Origin: Leishmania mexicana MHOM/GT/2001/U1103
Taxonomy: Eukaryota; Euglenozoa; Kinetoplastea; Trypanosomatida; Trypanosomatidae
Direction: 5' to 3'
Assembly (NCBI RefSeq): GCF_000234665.1
Contig: NC_018314.1
Location: forward strand, 1-64,000
DNA length: 64,000 nucleotides
In this document: positions 50,171 through 59,794 of the stretch, piece after piece
How the letters are laid out: every line of letters begins with the position of its first letter
Position numbering within the stretch: the stretch's first letter is position 1
Translations under genes and position numbers: made by a program
Notes under the pieces: generated by a model
The model's database searches: none
Told to the model about the DNA's origin: nothing
What the model saw: the letters and a program-made list of their open reading frames with translations, nothing else

Positions 50171-51568
50171 GGAAACCCAGAGAGTGACGCAGAGAAGAAA
50201 AAGACACAGCGTGCCCGTGGCAGCGGTGCCGGTTAAGGTGTGCGCGTTTGTGGGCATTTTAGCGGTGGTCGTGACCGGGCACCCGCGCACCCACGCACGC
50301 CTTCTCCACAGCGCACGTGCGGGCTGCCTGTCGTTTCTTTTTCTTTTCGACTTTGCTTTAGTATGTTTGCGCTGTGCTGAGGCGGTGTCCAGTCTTCCTG
50401 AATCCCATCCCCAGCACTCCCCAGCCCTCCTCCTCCTCTCGTCTCCCTGTTCCTACTTGGCTTTCGCTTATATATATTTCGGCTCTACCTTGGTCGTCTC
50501 TCCGCCGCGTCTGCTCTGCACATATACTTGTGTTCGTATTTATTTATTTCTATGTGGCGGCTGTGCGGACACCTGTGCTCTACGTCTCCACTTTTGCCTG
50601 GGCGCTTTTCTGTGCGTGTGCGTGTGCACGCTCTCCTCCTCTTGTGTCTCCCGTATTGTTTCTTGAGGGAGATGCGGCACACACACACGCACACACACAC
50701 ACGCACGCACACGCACGAGCTTGCCGACAGGACGCACACTCCCGATGGCGTGAACGAATAGTAGCAACCGAAAATAAAAAGAATGGAAGACAACTTCTGA
50801 GAACAAGAGCAACAAAAGGGTGCAGCATTACACCCACGAAGCCTCCACGAGGTGCACACATGCATACACACAAACGTGTCGGCAGCTCGAGGTCGCATCA
50901 GTGGGCCGCTGCTTTTCCATTTCTTCGTCTTTTCTCTCCGTGTTGTTTCTCCTCTTTTGGTGTAGTTCTCCGTCCATCTTTTCTTTCCCTTTTGTGTTCT
51001 TCGTGGTGATGTCTGCTCCGCTTCTCCTCGTCTTGTCTTTGTGCCTCTCACTTGCCATCGGAACACCACACGGGAAGATGTATATATCGCTGTGCGTCTG
51101 TGCGTGCGTGTGTGCGTGTGTTCTGATCTCCTCCTTCTCTCTTGGGTAGGGGGTGGTGGGCGCGTGTTGCCGGCTTTTAGTGCTTGTCGGTTCTCTTCGA
51201 CGTTTTGTTTCTTCTCTGCTGTCTCTGGATCCCCACACATGTGGGCGCGTATAACTCTGTTTCGGTGTATTCGTGTGTGCGTGTGCGTGTGCGTGTGCGT
51301 GTGCGTGGGCTTCATCGGGGGTGATGATCAACCGAGGAAGTCTGGAGGTGTACGCAACAGCAGCACCCAAAAAAAAAGGTGACGATAGAAGACTAGAAGA
51401 CGCTTCCATGAGTGACGCTCCCCACCTTGTGGTCTGTGCATGTGTGTGTGTGCGTGTGTGTCGGTGCGGGCCACTCTCTTCGTAGTCGAGCGTCACGCTC
51501 TCGAGCAGCCGCAGCTTCGACGGAGAGTACGAGGGAAAAGGGCAGAAACTCCAACGGAAAGGCGGCAC

Positions 51569-52000
51569 ATGAGGACGTCTCGCTTGAGAGCACCGCGTTA
51601 CTTGATAGTGTGTTTGTCGCGTGCGACAATGTCATCTGTTCTTCTGTGGTTGCCGATCTTTATGTGTGTGGAGGCAGGCGCCAGGCAGTCGGTGACCAGC
51701 CCTTCTCGTCGCCAATCGCATTCATCCTCCCAGCATCAGATACGCGCTCTCCTGTCGAGCCGTACGGCAATTCACCCGAATCGTCGCGCGCGCTTCGTGC
51801 TTGCCTTGCTCCCCCTCTCAGAGGCATTTTCTCTTGCGATTGGGAGTGATGGAAGGGAGGCGCACGACCCGTGCGAAAGTGTGTATCTGTGTGTTGTGCT
51901 TGTCTGGGTATGCCTATGTGTGGGTGCCTCCGCACGGTGCGAGACGCCGGCAGACGCTGTTGTTGTCCGATCCCCAGAGAACGTAGAAGCACGGGGGTAG
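51569..52000 (+). CDS. Possible small membrane protein, unrecognised
   Basis: The ATG-to-TAG frame gives 143 residues. There are two hydrophobic stretches, one around MSSVLLWLPIFMCVEA (residues ~21-36) and one near the end around SVYLCVVLVWVCLCVGAS. Between them is an Arg/Ser/His-rich hydrophilic region. The stretch lacks the pyrimidine bias of the rest of the spacer, which is the main support. Against it, a second frame is open over the same stretch, no homologue is recognised, and codon use is not strongly GC-ending. I treat it as a candidate only. Confidence 0.22.
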   Translation: MRTSRLRAPRYLIVCLSRATMSSVLLWLPIFMCVEAGARQSVTSPSRRQSHSSSQHQIRALLSSRTAIHPNRRARFVLALLPLSEAFSLAIGSDGREAHDPCESVYLCVVLVWVCLCVGASARCETPADAVVVRSPENVEARG

Positions 52001-53603
52001 ACGGCGGTCTCGCTGACGTCAGCGCGCTGGCCTGCCGCTTCTTTTGCTCCCTTTCTCTGTGTTCCCCTTCCGTTGCGGTGTTGCGTGTCCCTCTCAACCT
52101 CTTTTTTCTTCGTCCGGGGCGTTTCTTTCACTGCACCGTATCTGGCGCTGTCATCCTCTCTTCCGCGGTTACGCTTCACAGACTTGCCTCCTGTTCTTCC
52201 CTCTTGCATATGTCTTCCGCCCTGTGATGTGCGGAAATACGAGTTGGTGAATGTGTGTGTGTGTGCCCACGTTGATCCAGGCAGGGATGTGCGGACATCT
52301 TAGCGTCCTTGCTGTCGCTCTTGCCTCGATGACAAGTAGATGGTCGTCTCTCTGTGTACGTAAAAGTGGGTAAAATGCAGCTGCATTTGGTTTCGTTGTT
52401 TTGGTTTTCTTTTTTTTTTGATTTCTGTTGTTCTTTGTTGTCGACTGTTTTCGTGTTCCCTTCCCCACCCGATCGGCTCTCCGTCGCCTCCTCCTCCGCC
52501 TCCGCCTCCTCCGTGTGTCCGCGTGTGTGGTTGGCCGCTTAATGATGCTTAACTCGCTTTTCCATCGCTGTTTCGAATCCTCTTTTTTCTCCTCGCTTTC
52601 TATCATGAGCACCCCCTCGAGCAACAGCGAAAAAAAAACGTCAGTGAACACACGCACGCATGCACACGCACACGCACCTACATGGAGGAGGCGCACCGCC
52701 ATAAAACTTCTCGGCCTTTACACGCAAACGAACAACGGCCTCGTCCGCCCTCGCGAAGTCCGTGCGGCGTCCTCTGCTTTGAGGTGATGTATTTGACCCT
52801 CCCCCCTTCTCTCCCCTCCGCCATGGCGGGGCGGAGGAAGAAGCGGATGGAGGTCAGGAGAGGTAGAGGCACGATTGTGAGGAAAGAGAGCACGGGGACG
52901 GTCATCAGGCGACTATACACCATCAACTGCACGATAACTGTGCATTGTGTTCGTGTGTAGCTCTCACCTCTGCGTGTCTCTCTCTCTCGGTGCCGTTGCG
53001 TGACTGGTACGATCGCCTCATACAACGAGATGTCCCCCCTCCCCCCTCCCCCGTCGTCTACGTCTGTCCCCCTCTCTTCTCTATCGCGTGGCCCACCCGA
53101 GAGCAGCGACGCGCACAACGAATGCACGAGCACACTAACGACAGTCACGACATCAAAAAAGCGCATACCGGAAAAGCGAAAGGAAAACACCGTCTTTACA
53201 CCTCGACGTGTGTGTGCCCCCCTCCCCTCCCCCTCCTATTTCCTTGCTTCGTTGCGTTCACGTGCTGTTATCCGTCTCCGTACGTGCACGCATACCCATA
53301 TATATACACACTCACGCAGACACAAACAGACCCACACAGACCTACCGACCCGACCCACGCACGCATAACCGCACACGGCTACAACATCTTGCTGTCGCTG
53401 TGGACATATCTTTGTAGGCGCTTTCATTTTCTGCATGCGCACACGCATCACCGCCTCCCTGCCCCTCCTCCACCTGCAAAGAGTGCGGCGTGTCTTGTCT
53501 CTCCCCCTCGTTGTCCTTAACTTTTTTGTCGGCCACTCTGTTCACTTCATAGGCCTCCCCCTCCACACACACACACACACATTACCCCAAGCTCAGCTTC
53601 TCT

Positions 53604-53635
53604 CCCTGTTCTCCTGCGCCTTTTCCTTCCCTTAG
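53604..53635 (+). promoter_or_regulatory. Candidate spliced-leader acceptor for the CCDC6-like gene
   Basis: A long pyrimidine stretch ending CCTTTTCCTTCCCTTAG puts AG at 53634-53635, about 334 bases upstream of the ATG. It is one of the cleanest acceptor-like sites in the window. Confidence 0.45.
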
Positions 53636-53865
53636 CACGCACACTGGCACATACACATCCGGCTGTGTGCGGCGTCCCTCCGCGCCGTACGAACGACTTT
53701 CCCCCGTTGTTATTTCCGTTGGTGCACTAAAACAAAGACGAAGCAACGAGAAGACAAAAGGAGGAGCGTGCAGAACAACGGCAGCTGCGTCGACGCACAA
53801 TCACCTGCGGACCCTCTGCCGCTCCCCTCCCTTCTTCATCCACGCACACACAGGCACACACATAT

Positions 53866-53886
53866 AATATATATATATATATATAC
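53866..53886. repeat. (AT)n tract in probable 5' UTR
   Basis: AT dinucleotides run for about 20 bases some 85 bases before the CCDC6-like start codon, bordered by CA and GT repeats, so the leader of this mRNA could fold on itself (CACACA...ATAT...TGTGTG). Confidence 0.8.
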
Positions 53887-53968
53887 GTATATTGTGTGTG
53901 TGTGTCAAAAAGCGCCAACGAGGCCCACCCACTGACTCACCTACGCAAACACGAAGGCGGCGACTATC

Positions 53969-56083
53969 ATGGACTCGCGACGGCATCGGGTATCTCCGCT
54001 TGTGGTGCCGTCGTCGGCGCACTCGCGCACCTTCTCAATGACAGTCACCAGCGCCAACTTGGTGAGTGTAAGCGACACAAGCCTGTCCCTGACCCCAACT
54101 TGCCCCAGCACGACTGAACGCCACCCACTGCATGGAGCGCACACGCCCCACCGTCGCGCCTCCATCCTGGAGAAGCAGAAGTCCACCCCGCGCGGCTCCT
54201 TGCAGTGGCCGTCGACGCACCGCTCCTTCTCCAGTGCTGCAGCCACGCGTGACAGCTCGCGGCACTCGCAGGTGGCCGACCGTATGAACGCGACAGGCAT
54301 GAACGTATCCGCCTTGAGTCCGCACGGTCGAGCATGCAGCAGCGCCTCTCACACGCCCATGTCGTCGCACGACGAGCGCAGCGAGCACTGCTCCGCTTTC
54401 AGCGGTGCCGGTGGCCGGCGGGGCTACAGTCTCGGCCGCCACTCAACGGCACCACCGCTGGTGGATTTCGGAGACTCTCCTTCCTTCAGCCGACACAGCG
54501 CCGCGCACAGCGTGTGCACGACAGCGCTTTGCACGCCACGCGACGGCACCGCAACGTCCTCACAAGGCCCCGTAGCGTCGCCCTCCATGACTACGGAGGA
54601 CAACGCTAGCATGTCGGCCCCTCCCCCACTGTACGACTTTGAGGCGGAGGCGCACCAGCTAACGCGCGAGCAGCTTGAGGAGCGGGTGTTGCACATGCGG
54701 GCGGCCAACGTTGTGCTGCAAACCTCGGTGCTTCGACTGCGTGAGTCCCTAGCAACTCTGCAGGAGGGCATTCGCGCTAACTACGCTGACCTAGAGCGAC
54801 GGCAGGAGGGCATAGCGAACATGCTGCTGCGACGCCTGGAGGTCACGAAGCGACGCCGCAGCAAGCTAGTCGCCCACCTGCGTAGCGTGGAGGCCGAGAA
54901 GGCATCGCAGGAGATAAAGCTGCGCAACACCACGCAAAGCATCAACGAACTGTCGAAGCATCTGAAACTGGAGGAGCAAGAAATCGCCAACCGCCTGCAA
55001 CGCCGTCTGGAGCGACTGCACGCTCAGCGAAAGCAGCTGGACCAAGCCCTGGAGGAGCAGACGAACTCTCTGCAGCAGCTGGAGCAGCTCGTGCAGGAGG
55101 TGGAGGAGATGGACCAGAGCGACGCAGCGGAGACGAGCTCCGCCTGCCTGGCCACTCAAAGCGCAACGTTGACGCCGGCACTCCCCCCTGCACTCGCGAG
55201 CAGCGCCACAGCGACCAGCAGCAGCATCTTTGCTCCTGTGCACGAGCGTAGCAGCAGTCGCATGAGCGCGGCGAGCTCGACCACCGCCACCACCACGGCC
55301 GACGTCGCCTACGACCCTACTGGCATGATACGGTACTTGGAGGAGGAGATCGCGGCAGCCGAGAGCCTGCGCACGGAGGCGCTGTCCAAGGCAGAGAAGT
55401 ACGTCGCCACGCGCGAACGGCTGGAGCGGCGCCTTGCGCGAGAGAAGCAGAAGCGGGCCGAGCAGCATTCCCGCACACAGGCGATTCGTCAGCAGCTGCA
55501 GGATGCAAGCACCGCTGTGAATGAAAAGGAGGCGGCGCAAGCGTTGACGATGGAGATGGAGGTGGACCGGCACCTGAACAGCTCTCGCTTCGGCGGCGAC
55601 TTCATCTCAAGCGCCAGCAGCACGTGCGCCACGCCTCAGTTGCGTGCCGTGAGCGCGGGGGCTAGCCGAGGTAACTCGGCGTCACCTGGTTTCAGCCAGC
55701 CTTGTCCCGCGCCCGCTGTGCAGGACCTCGACGGACGCCCGCAAGACCCGTTTATGTTACTTGTCAGCAGCGCCTGCGGCGCTCAGGCGAGTTCCACAAG
55801 CCACCCTGACCACCTCAGAGGCGGCAGAGGCGTGTCGGCCAGCATGTCAGGCTGCACGTCGCTAAGCGATGCCCAGCCCGCCGCGCCTGGGATGGAGGCA
55901 GCGAACCGTCTCTCCTCAACACCGCTGAACGCGTCGGCTAGTCGTGATGAGGCAACGATATCTTCCGAGGGCAGCCGGCACGCACAGCTGCTTCTGCAGG
56001 ACACCTGCCGCGTTGCCGCCCCGCGTCCCGCGACGTCCGCAGAGAGCACGCTGCCGTCTGCGTCATCCATGCCCGACGCCTAA
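53969..56083 (+). CDS. CCDC6-like coiled-coil protein
   Basis: The product is 704 residues. Ser/Thr-rich disordered ends flank a coiled-coil core at ~231-388 and ~453-525. In the core a unit recurs ~57 residues apart, EGIANMLLRRLEVTKRRR and EQEIANRLQRRLERLHAQRK, matching the E-x-(I/L)-x-N-x-L-x-x-(K/R) repeats of CCDC6 (such as [20 protein letters not shown]). After a low-complexity linker, YDPTGMIRYLEEEIAAAESL stands where CCDC6 has NMMRHIRFLKNEVERL. A further charged helix, RERLERRLAREKQKRAEQ, then a Ser/Pro-rich tail complete the same layout. CCDC6 is a scaffold affecting 14-3-3 and phosphatase-regulated DNA-damage signalling in animals; the parasite role is unknown. The first ATG, at 53969, gives the start. 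Orthology is inferred from motif order, and a generic coiled coil is the alternative. Confidence 0.72.
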   Translation: MDSRRHRVSPLVVPSSAHSRTFSMTVTSANLVSVSDTSLSLTPTCPSTTERHPLHGAHTPHRRASILEKQKSTPRGSLQWPSTHRSFSSAAATRDSSRHSQVADRMNATGMNVSALSPHGRACSSASHTPMSSHDERSEHCSAFSGAGGRRGYSLGRHSTAPPLVDFGDSPSFSRHSAAHSVCTTALCTPRDGTATSSQGPVASPSMTTEDNASMSAPPPLYDFEAEAHQLTREQLEERVLHMRAANVVLQTSVLRLRESLATLQEGIRANYADLERRQEGIANMLLRRLEVTKRRRSKLVAHLRSVEAEKASQEIKLRNTTQSINELSKHLKLEEQEIANRLQRRLERLHAQRKQLDQALEEQTNSLQQLEQLVQEVEEMDQSDAAETSSACLATQSATLTPALPPALASSATATSSSIFAPVHERSSSRMSAASSTTATTTADVAYDPTGMIRYLEEEIAAAESLRTEALSKAEKYVATRERLERRLAREKQKRAEQHSRTQAIRQQLQDASTAVNEKEAAQALTMEMEVDRHLNSSRFGGDFISSASSTCATPQLRAVSAGASRGNSASPGFSQPCPAPAVQDLDGRPQDPFMLLVSSACGAQASSTSHPDHLRGGRGVSASMSGCTSLSDAQPAAPGMEAANRLSSTPLNASASRDEATISSEGSRHAQLLLQDTCRVAAPRPATSAESTLPSASSMPDA

Positions 56084-56829
56084 GGCCCCATGCTGTAGCA
56101 CCTCCACCGCCCTGAATATGCTAGACTGCGACTGTGTGTGCATCGATACCTGTGCTGTCCTGTGCATGCCACACCTGGGCTGCGGTGGGCGGGTCTTGTG
56201 GTTCGTGAGGTGAGGAGAGAACTGGCCCCATATTGCCATGTGTCATCACAAGCCACTGTCGACCGCCTCATCTTTTCATTCCTGAGGAAGGAGGAGGAAG
56301 GGCTCCTCTTGGGGGCGTTGTCATGCCCTCGAGGCAACGCACACCCTCTCACCTCAGCCACACTAGAGAAGGTTGGGGGAGGTGGGTTGTGATGATGGGA
56401 GCGGTGAGAAGCTCATGCAGCACGCCCTCCCTTCACCCAACGCTTCCCGTTGTCCCCGAGGCGCACTTAAAGACACACACGCAATGTCTATCCACCCTTG
56501 TTGGCGCAGGCATGCTCTCCAGGTGGTGCTTGCGTGGGGGCGGCTGCCTCTTCCCTCCCTCCGCTGTATTTCTCTATCTTCCCTTCTAGTCATCTCTGCG
56601 TTACGTTGTGACAACCAAGCCTTGACGTCATGGTGGCCACCGATGTACACGCTCTCACACACACACGCGCGCGCACCGTATGTCATCTGGAGCTACACCA
56701 CTGTGCTGCGGGTGTCTTTCACTCACTCTTTTGTATACCCCCTTTATTTTTTCCCTAACCGCTCCCCTCTCCCCCTCTCCCCTTCCTCCTGCCCTCCCCC
56801 TTTCCTCCTCGGTTGCCTGTTTCAATGTG

Positions 56830-56831
<2 letters not shown>

Positions 56832-56863
<32 letters not shown>
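56832..56863. repeat. (TG)n microsatellite
   Basis: An uninterrupted TG dinucleotide tract of about 16 units, the longest in the window, in the 3' region of the CCDC6-like gene. Confidence 0.9.
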
Positions 56864-56864
<1 letters not shown>

Positions 56865-58844
56865 CCGTCCTTCATCATGAATGAAGCCCATGTTTCCTTT
56901 TCTCTTGCCACTCCCTTGTTCTCGTCACCCACCTCTTCTTCTATGACGTTTGTGTGTGTGTGTGTACGTACACACCCGCACACCACGTCTCTGGCCGTAT
57001 CCCAGCCGGTGCGTTGCGTAATTGCCCACGGTACATCTTTCTCCTTCTCTCCTTATACGCTGAAGGTGATATATATATCTGCCGAATGCCTTGCTGGGTA
57101 TCGGTTGGATATTGCGTAGGAATCTTTTGTTGCTGTGCGTTGTGTGCGTGCATGCGTGTGTGTGTGTATGTAACTGAACTGGCGCTGTGCTGCATGTTGT
57201 CTGTGCATGCTGTTGTCGAGGACTGTACCCGTCCACCCGCCTCACTCGCCGCTGTGCAGACTACCCGCCCACCGTCCTCCTCCTCCTCTCTTCTTCTCTC
57301 CCCGTCTCTCTGCCTTTTAGTGTGTATCTCGCGTCTGGTGGCATCCCCCCCCCCTGTCCCCTCACAGGGCCGGCAGGGGAGACGAGGGAGGAGTGGGCAA
57401 GAAGGGGAATACGTGAGAGGATGCGGAGGGCGCCGCAGCGAACAGCCGCGAACGGGAGACGGACAAACAACAAATAACCAGCGGTCGAAACCGGAGACGA
57501 GAAGAGAGCAGCATGCTTTCTTCTGCCTCAGCTCCTCATCACCGCCACGCCAGCTGAGGTGTGGATGGCCAGGGCATCAGCCGGTGGTGTGAAACGCGGG
57601 AGGCATTCGTGCATTGTGTAGGTGGGAGCGAGAAAGAAAGGCGGAAGTCTTCTCATGCGTCGCGCTGCCGGTCAGCAGCGCCGCCAGCAGGGCTTTTTGG
57701 GTGATGGAAAGGCGGTCACGTTGTGCTGGTTCTCTCACCACTCCCGTGAGGGCCGCGGCTCTCGTGTCTCCGCCTCTTCCTTGCCTTTTTCTCTCCCTCT
57801 CGCAAGGGCGACGCCCGTGAACTTCGCACCCGCCATGATGCAAAGAGCGCTGCCTCCGTGCCTCCCTCTGATCTCTCGGCTGAATCGGGGCGGAGTATTA
57901 CAAACCCTTTTTTCATTTTTGCAGCACCCCGTCTCTCTCTCGCCCTCCCTCTCCCTTTCACATCTGCCCACATCACGGTCTACTTACCGCATTCAACGAC
58001 ACGCACACACCTGCGCCGACCTCGCCGACATCCCTCCGACAACGCACTTGTACGTGGTCCGCGCACCTCCGTCTCCGCGGTGGTGCTTTCCTCTTTCTCT
58101 CCTCTTGACCTCTTCTCCCGTTCTCTGCGATCTACGCGGTAGCGTTGCACGCAATCTCTGTTATCCTTTTTCACTGGGCGTGTCCGCTCTTCCGCCATGC
58201 GCGCTGTATCTGTTAGCCAGTGAGGCAGTAGCTGCCTTTTGCTGAGTGCCAGGCAAGCCCGGCGGAGTTGCCTGCGCGTTGCGGAAGCGAGTACACTCGT
58301 CTCTCTTTCTCTCTCCCTCTCGCTGTGGTCATTCGTGTCGATGATGGACGGCTGGCACAGCACTTTGCTCACATGAGAGGCAGAGAAACAGAGAGCACGT
58401 TTCACGGGCTTCGTTTCCCTATACCCCTTTGGCCACAGCACCGTCGTCCTGACTGGTGTGTGTTATGCCTCTCAGAAGCAACGGCAGCCGCAAGACTGTC
58501 TCGCTTCCGTTCCTCCACGCAGATGCACATCCTTCTCTCACTGTCAACCTTCCCTCTCGAGTCCTCCTCGTGGTTCTCCAGGGCTTCCTTCTCGCAGCAG
58601 TCGCAGCAGCGTCACCGTTGGTGTTGTCGCGGTCGCCATCATCTTCGCAGACTTCAACCGTTGCCGCTCCTGATCGCATGCTTTCCTCGTCCCCATCTCG
58701 CCAATCACCGCCAAACACGCACACGCTCAGGTGACCCGAGGACACCACCCGAGAGAGAGACGGAGGAAGAAGAGCAGCCCTCGTGCCCATTCTTCTTCTC
58801 AGATATGCTTTCATCTTTGCGATGCCAGGCGTCTCTGCGCCTCA

Positions 58845-59460
58845 TCATGATGACATCGGGACACCGCTCAGTGCGTGGCGGTACCAAAGAGCCCAGCACA
58901 CCCGCTCGCTGTGTGGGGAAGCCAAGGCAGCCGTTCTCCTCCCCCTCCCCCCCGCCGCCGCCGCCGCCGTCGCTATCTCTGCCGATGCCGAGCCACTTCC
59001 GGTGGTGGAAGGTGCAAGCACCTACGACATGGGGAGGTGAGAGCGATGTGTGGCTGCTGACGTCGGCGGCCAGGTCCTGGGCGGCGTGGCATCGGAGCGA
59101 GCTGAGTCCGTGAACACGTCTGTGCCATCCACACGATGGGCGGGAGAGTGTCCGTGTGACTCGAGCGTGTCTTGCCCCCGGCCCTCGCACCACCCACTGG
59201 CGTGGGGAGCCTGAGTGCCACCCGGAGAGGTGCACGAGGTGGCGACCGGCACAGTGCGAGCGGCTGTGAGGCGACCTGCAGAGCAGGTGGTCGGTGGAGC
59301 TCGAGGCGGGGGCCGTGCTCTCAGCTGACTGGGGCGGCGCATCGGCGGCAACGCGTGTGTCCACGGCGGGTTTGCACGACGCGATGGGGCCTGCGACGGG
59401 CCGGGGCGTAGAGCGGAGTTGGACCTCATGTGGTCTGGCAGACTAGCCACGCTGAAATAC
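58845..59460 (+). mobile_element. SIDER2-like degenerate retroposon
   Basis: About 615 bases, collinear with the copy at 22150. It shares the CTCAGTGCGTGG block near the 5' end, then TGTGGGGAAGCCAAGGCAGC, AGGTGAGAGCGATGTGTGGC, a block similar to GGCGGCCAGGTCCTGG, GTGCACGAGGTGGCGACC, GATGGGGCCTGCGACGGGCC and a final CTCATGTGGTCTGGCA followed by an A-rich end. Relative to the other copy it has a C/G-rich insertion with (CCG)n at about 58936-58970. Part of its sequence mimics ORFs but none is credible. It lies at the far end of the CCDC6-like gene's 3' region, ending ~335 bases before the next ATG. Confidence 0.68.
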
Positions 59461-59685
59461 AAACGTTCCCTAAAGTTTCTACGCCGCTACTGTGGCACTC
59501 CCCCCTCCCCTCATCCCCCTCCCTGTTTGATTCTCTCGTTGCTTCGCTCACGCGCATACGGATATGTGTACCGATTCACCTCCCCTGCCTCCATCGACTC
59601 TCTCCGTCTGTCTCGTCGTACCCGTTTCAACGCGAGGTACACAGCTAGGAATCCTTGCCTGGTCGCCGCCCATTGTGCTTCCCCG

Positions 59686-59705
59686 CTGCCCTTTCTGTTG
59701 CTGAG
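59686..59705 (+). promoter_or_regulatory. Candidate spliced-leader acceptor for the NTPDase gene
   Basis: CTGCCCTTTCTGTTGCTGAG puts AG at 59704-59705, about 90 bases before the ATG at 59795 and after the SIDER2 copy. Confidence 0.4.
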
Positions 59706-59794
59706 GTGCGTGACTGCCTCCACCTGCGTACGAGGTGGTGACCGTTTTTCTTTGGTCCCTTCGCCTCCCAAACAAAGCGTTTTCCATATCCATC

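Larger units (their letters stand above)
50171..53968 (+). other. Long spacer (3.8 kb)
   Basis: There is no secure gene. It has many short (CA)n/(GT)n tracts, including GTGTGC-type repeats at about 51273-51306 and (CA)n at 53566-53581, and an (AT)n tract at 53866-53886 just before the coiled-coil gene. A balanced-composition stretch at 51480-52010 contains the ORF listed separately. Another, purine-rich patch lies at about 52825-52910. Confidence 0.6.
56084..59794 (+). other. Long spacer (3.7 kb) with SIDER2 copy
   Basis: No gene is seen. It contains a perfect (GT)n tract at 56832-56863, an (AT)n patch near 57070, a purine-rich patch at 57360-57480, and the SIDER2-like element at 58845-59460. 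Pyrimidine-rich stretches dominate elsewhere. Confidence 0.65.
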
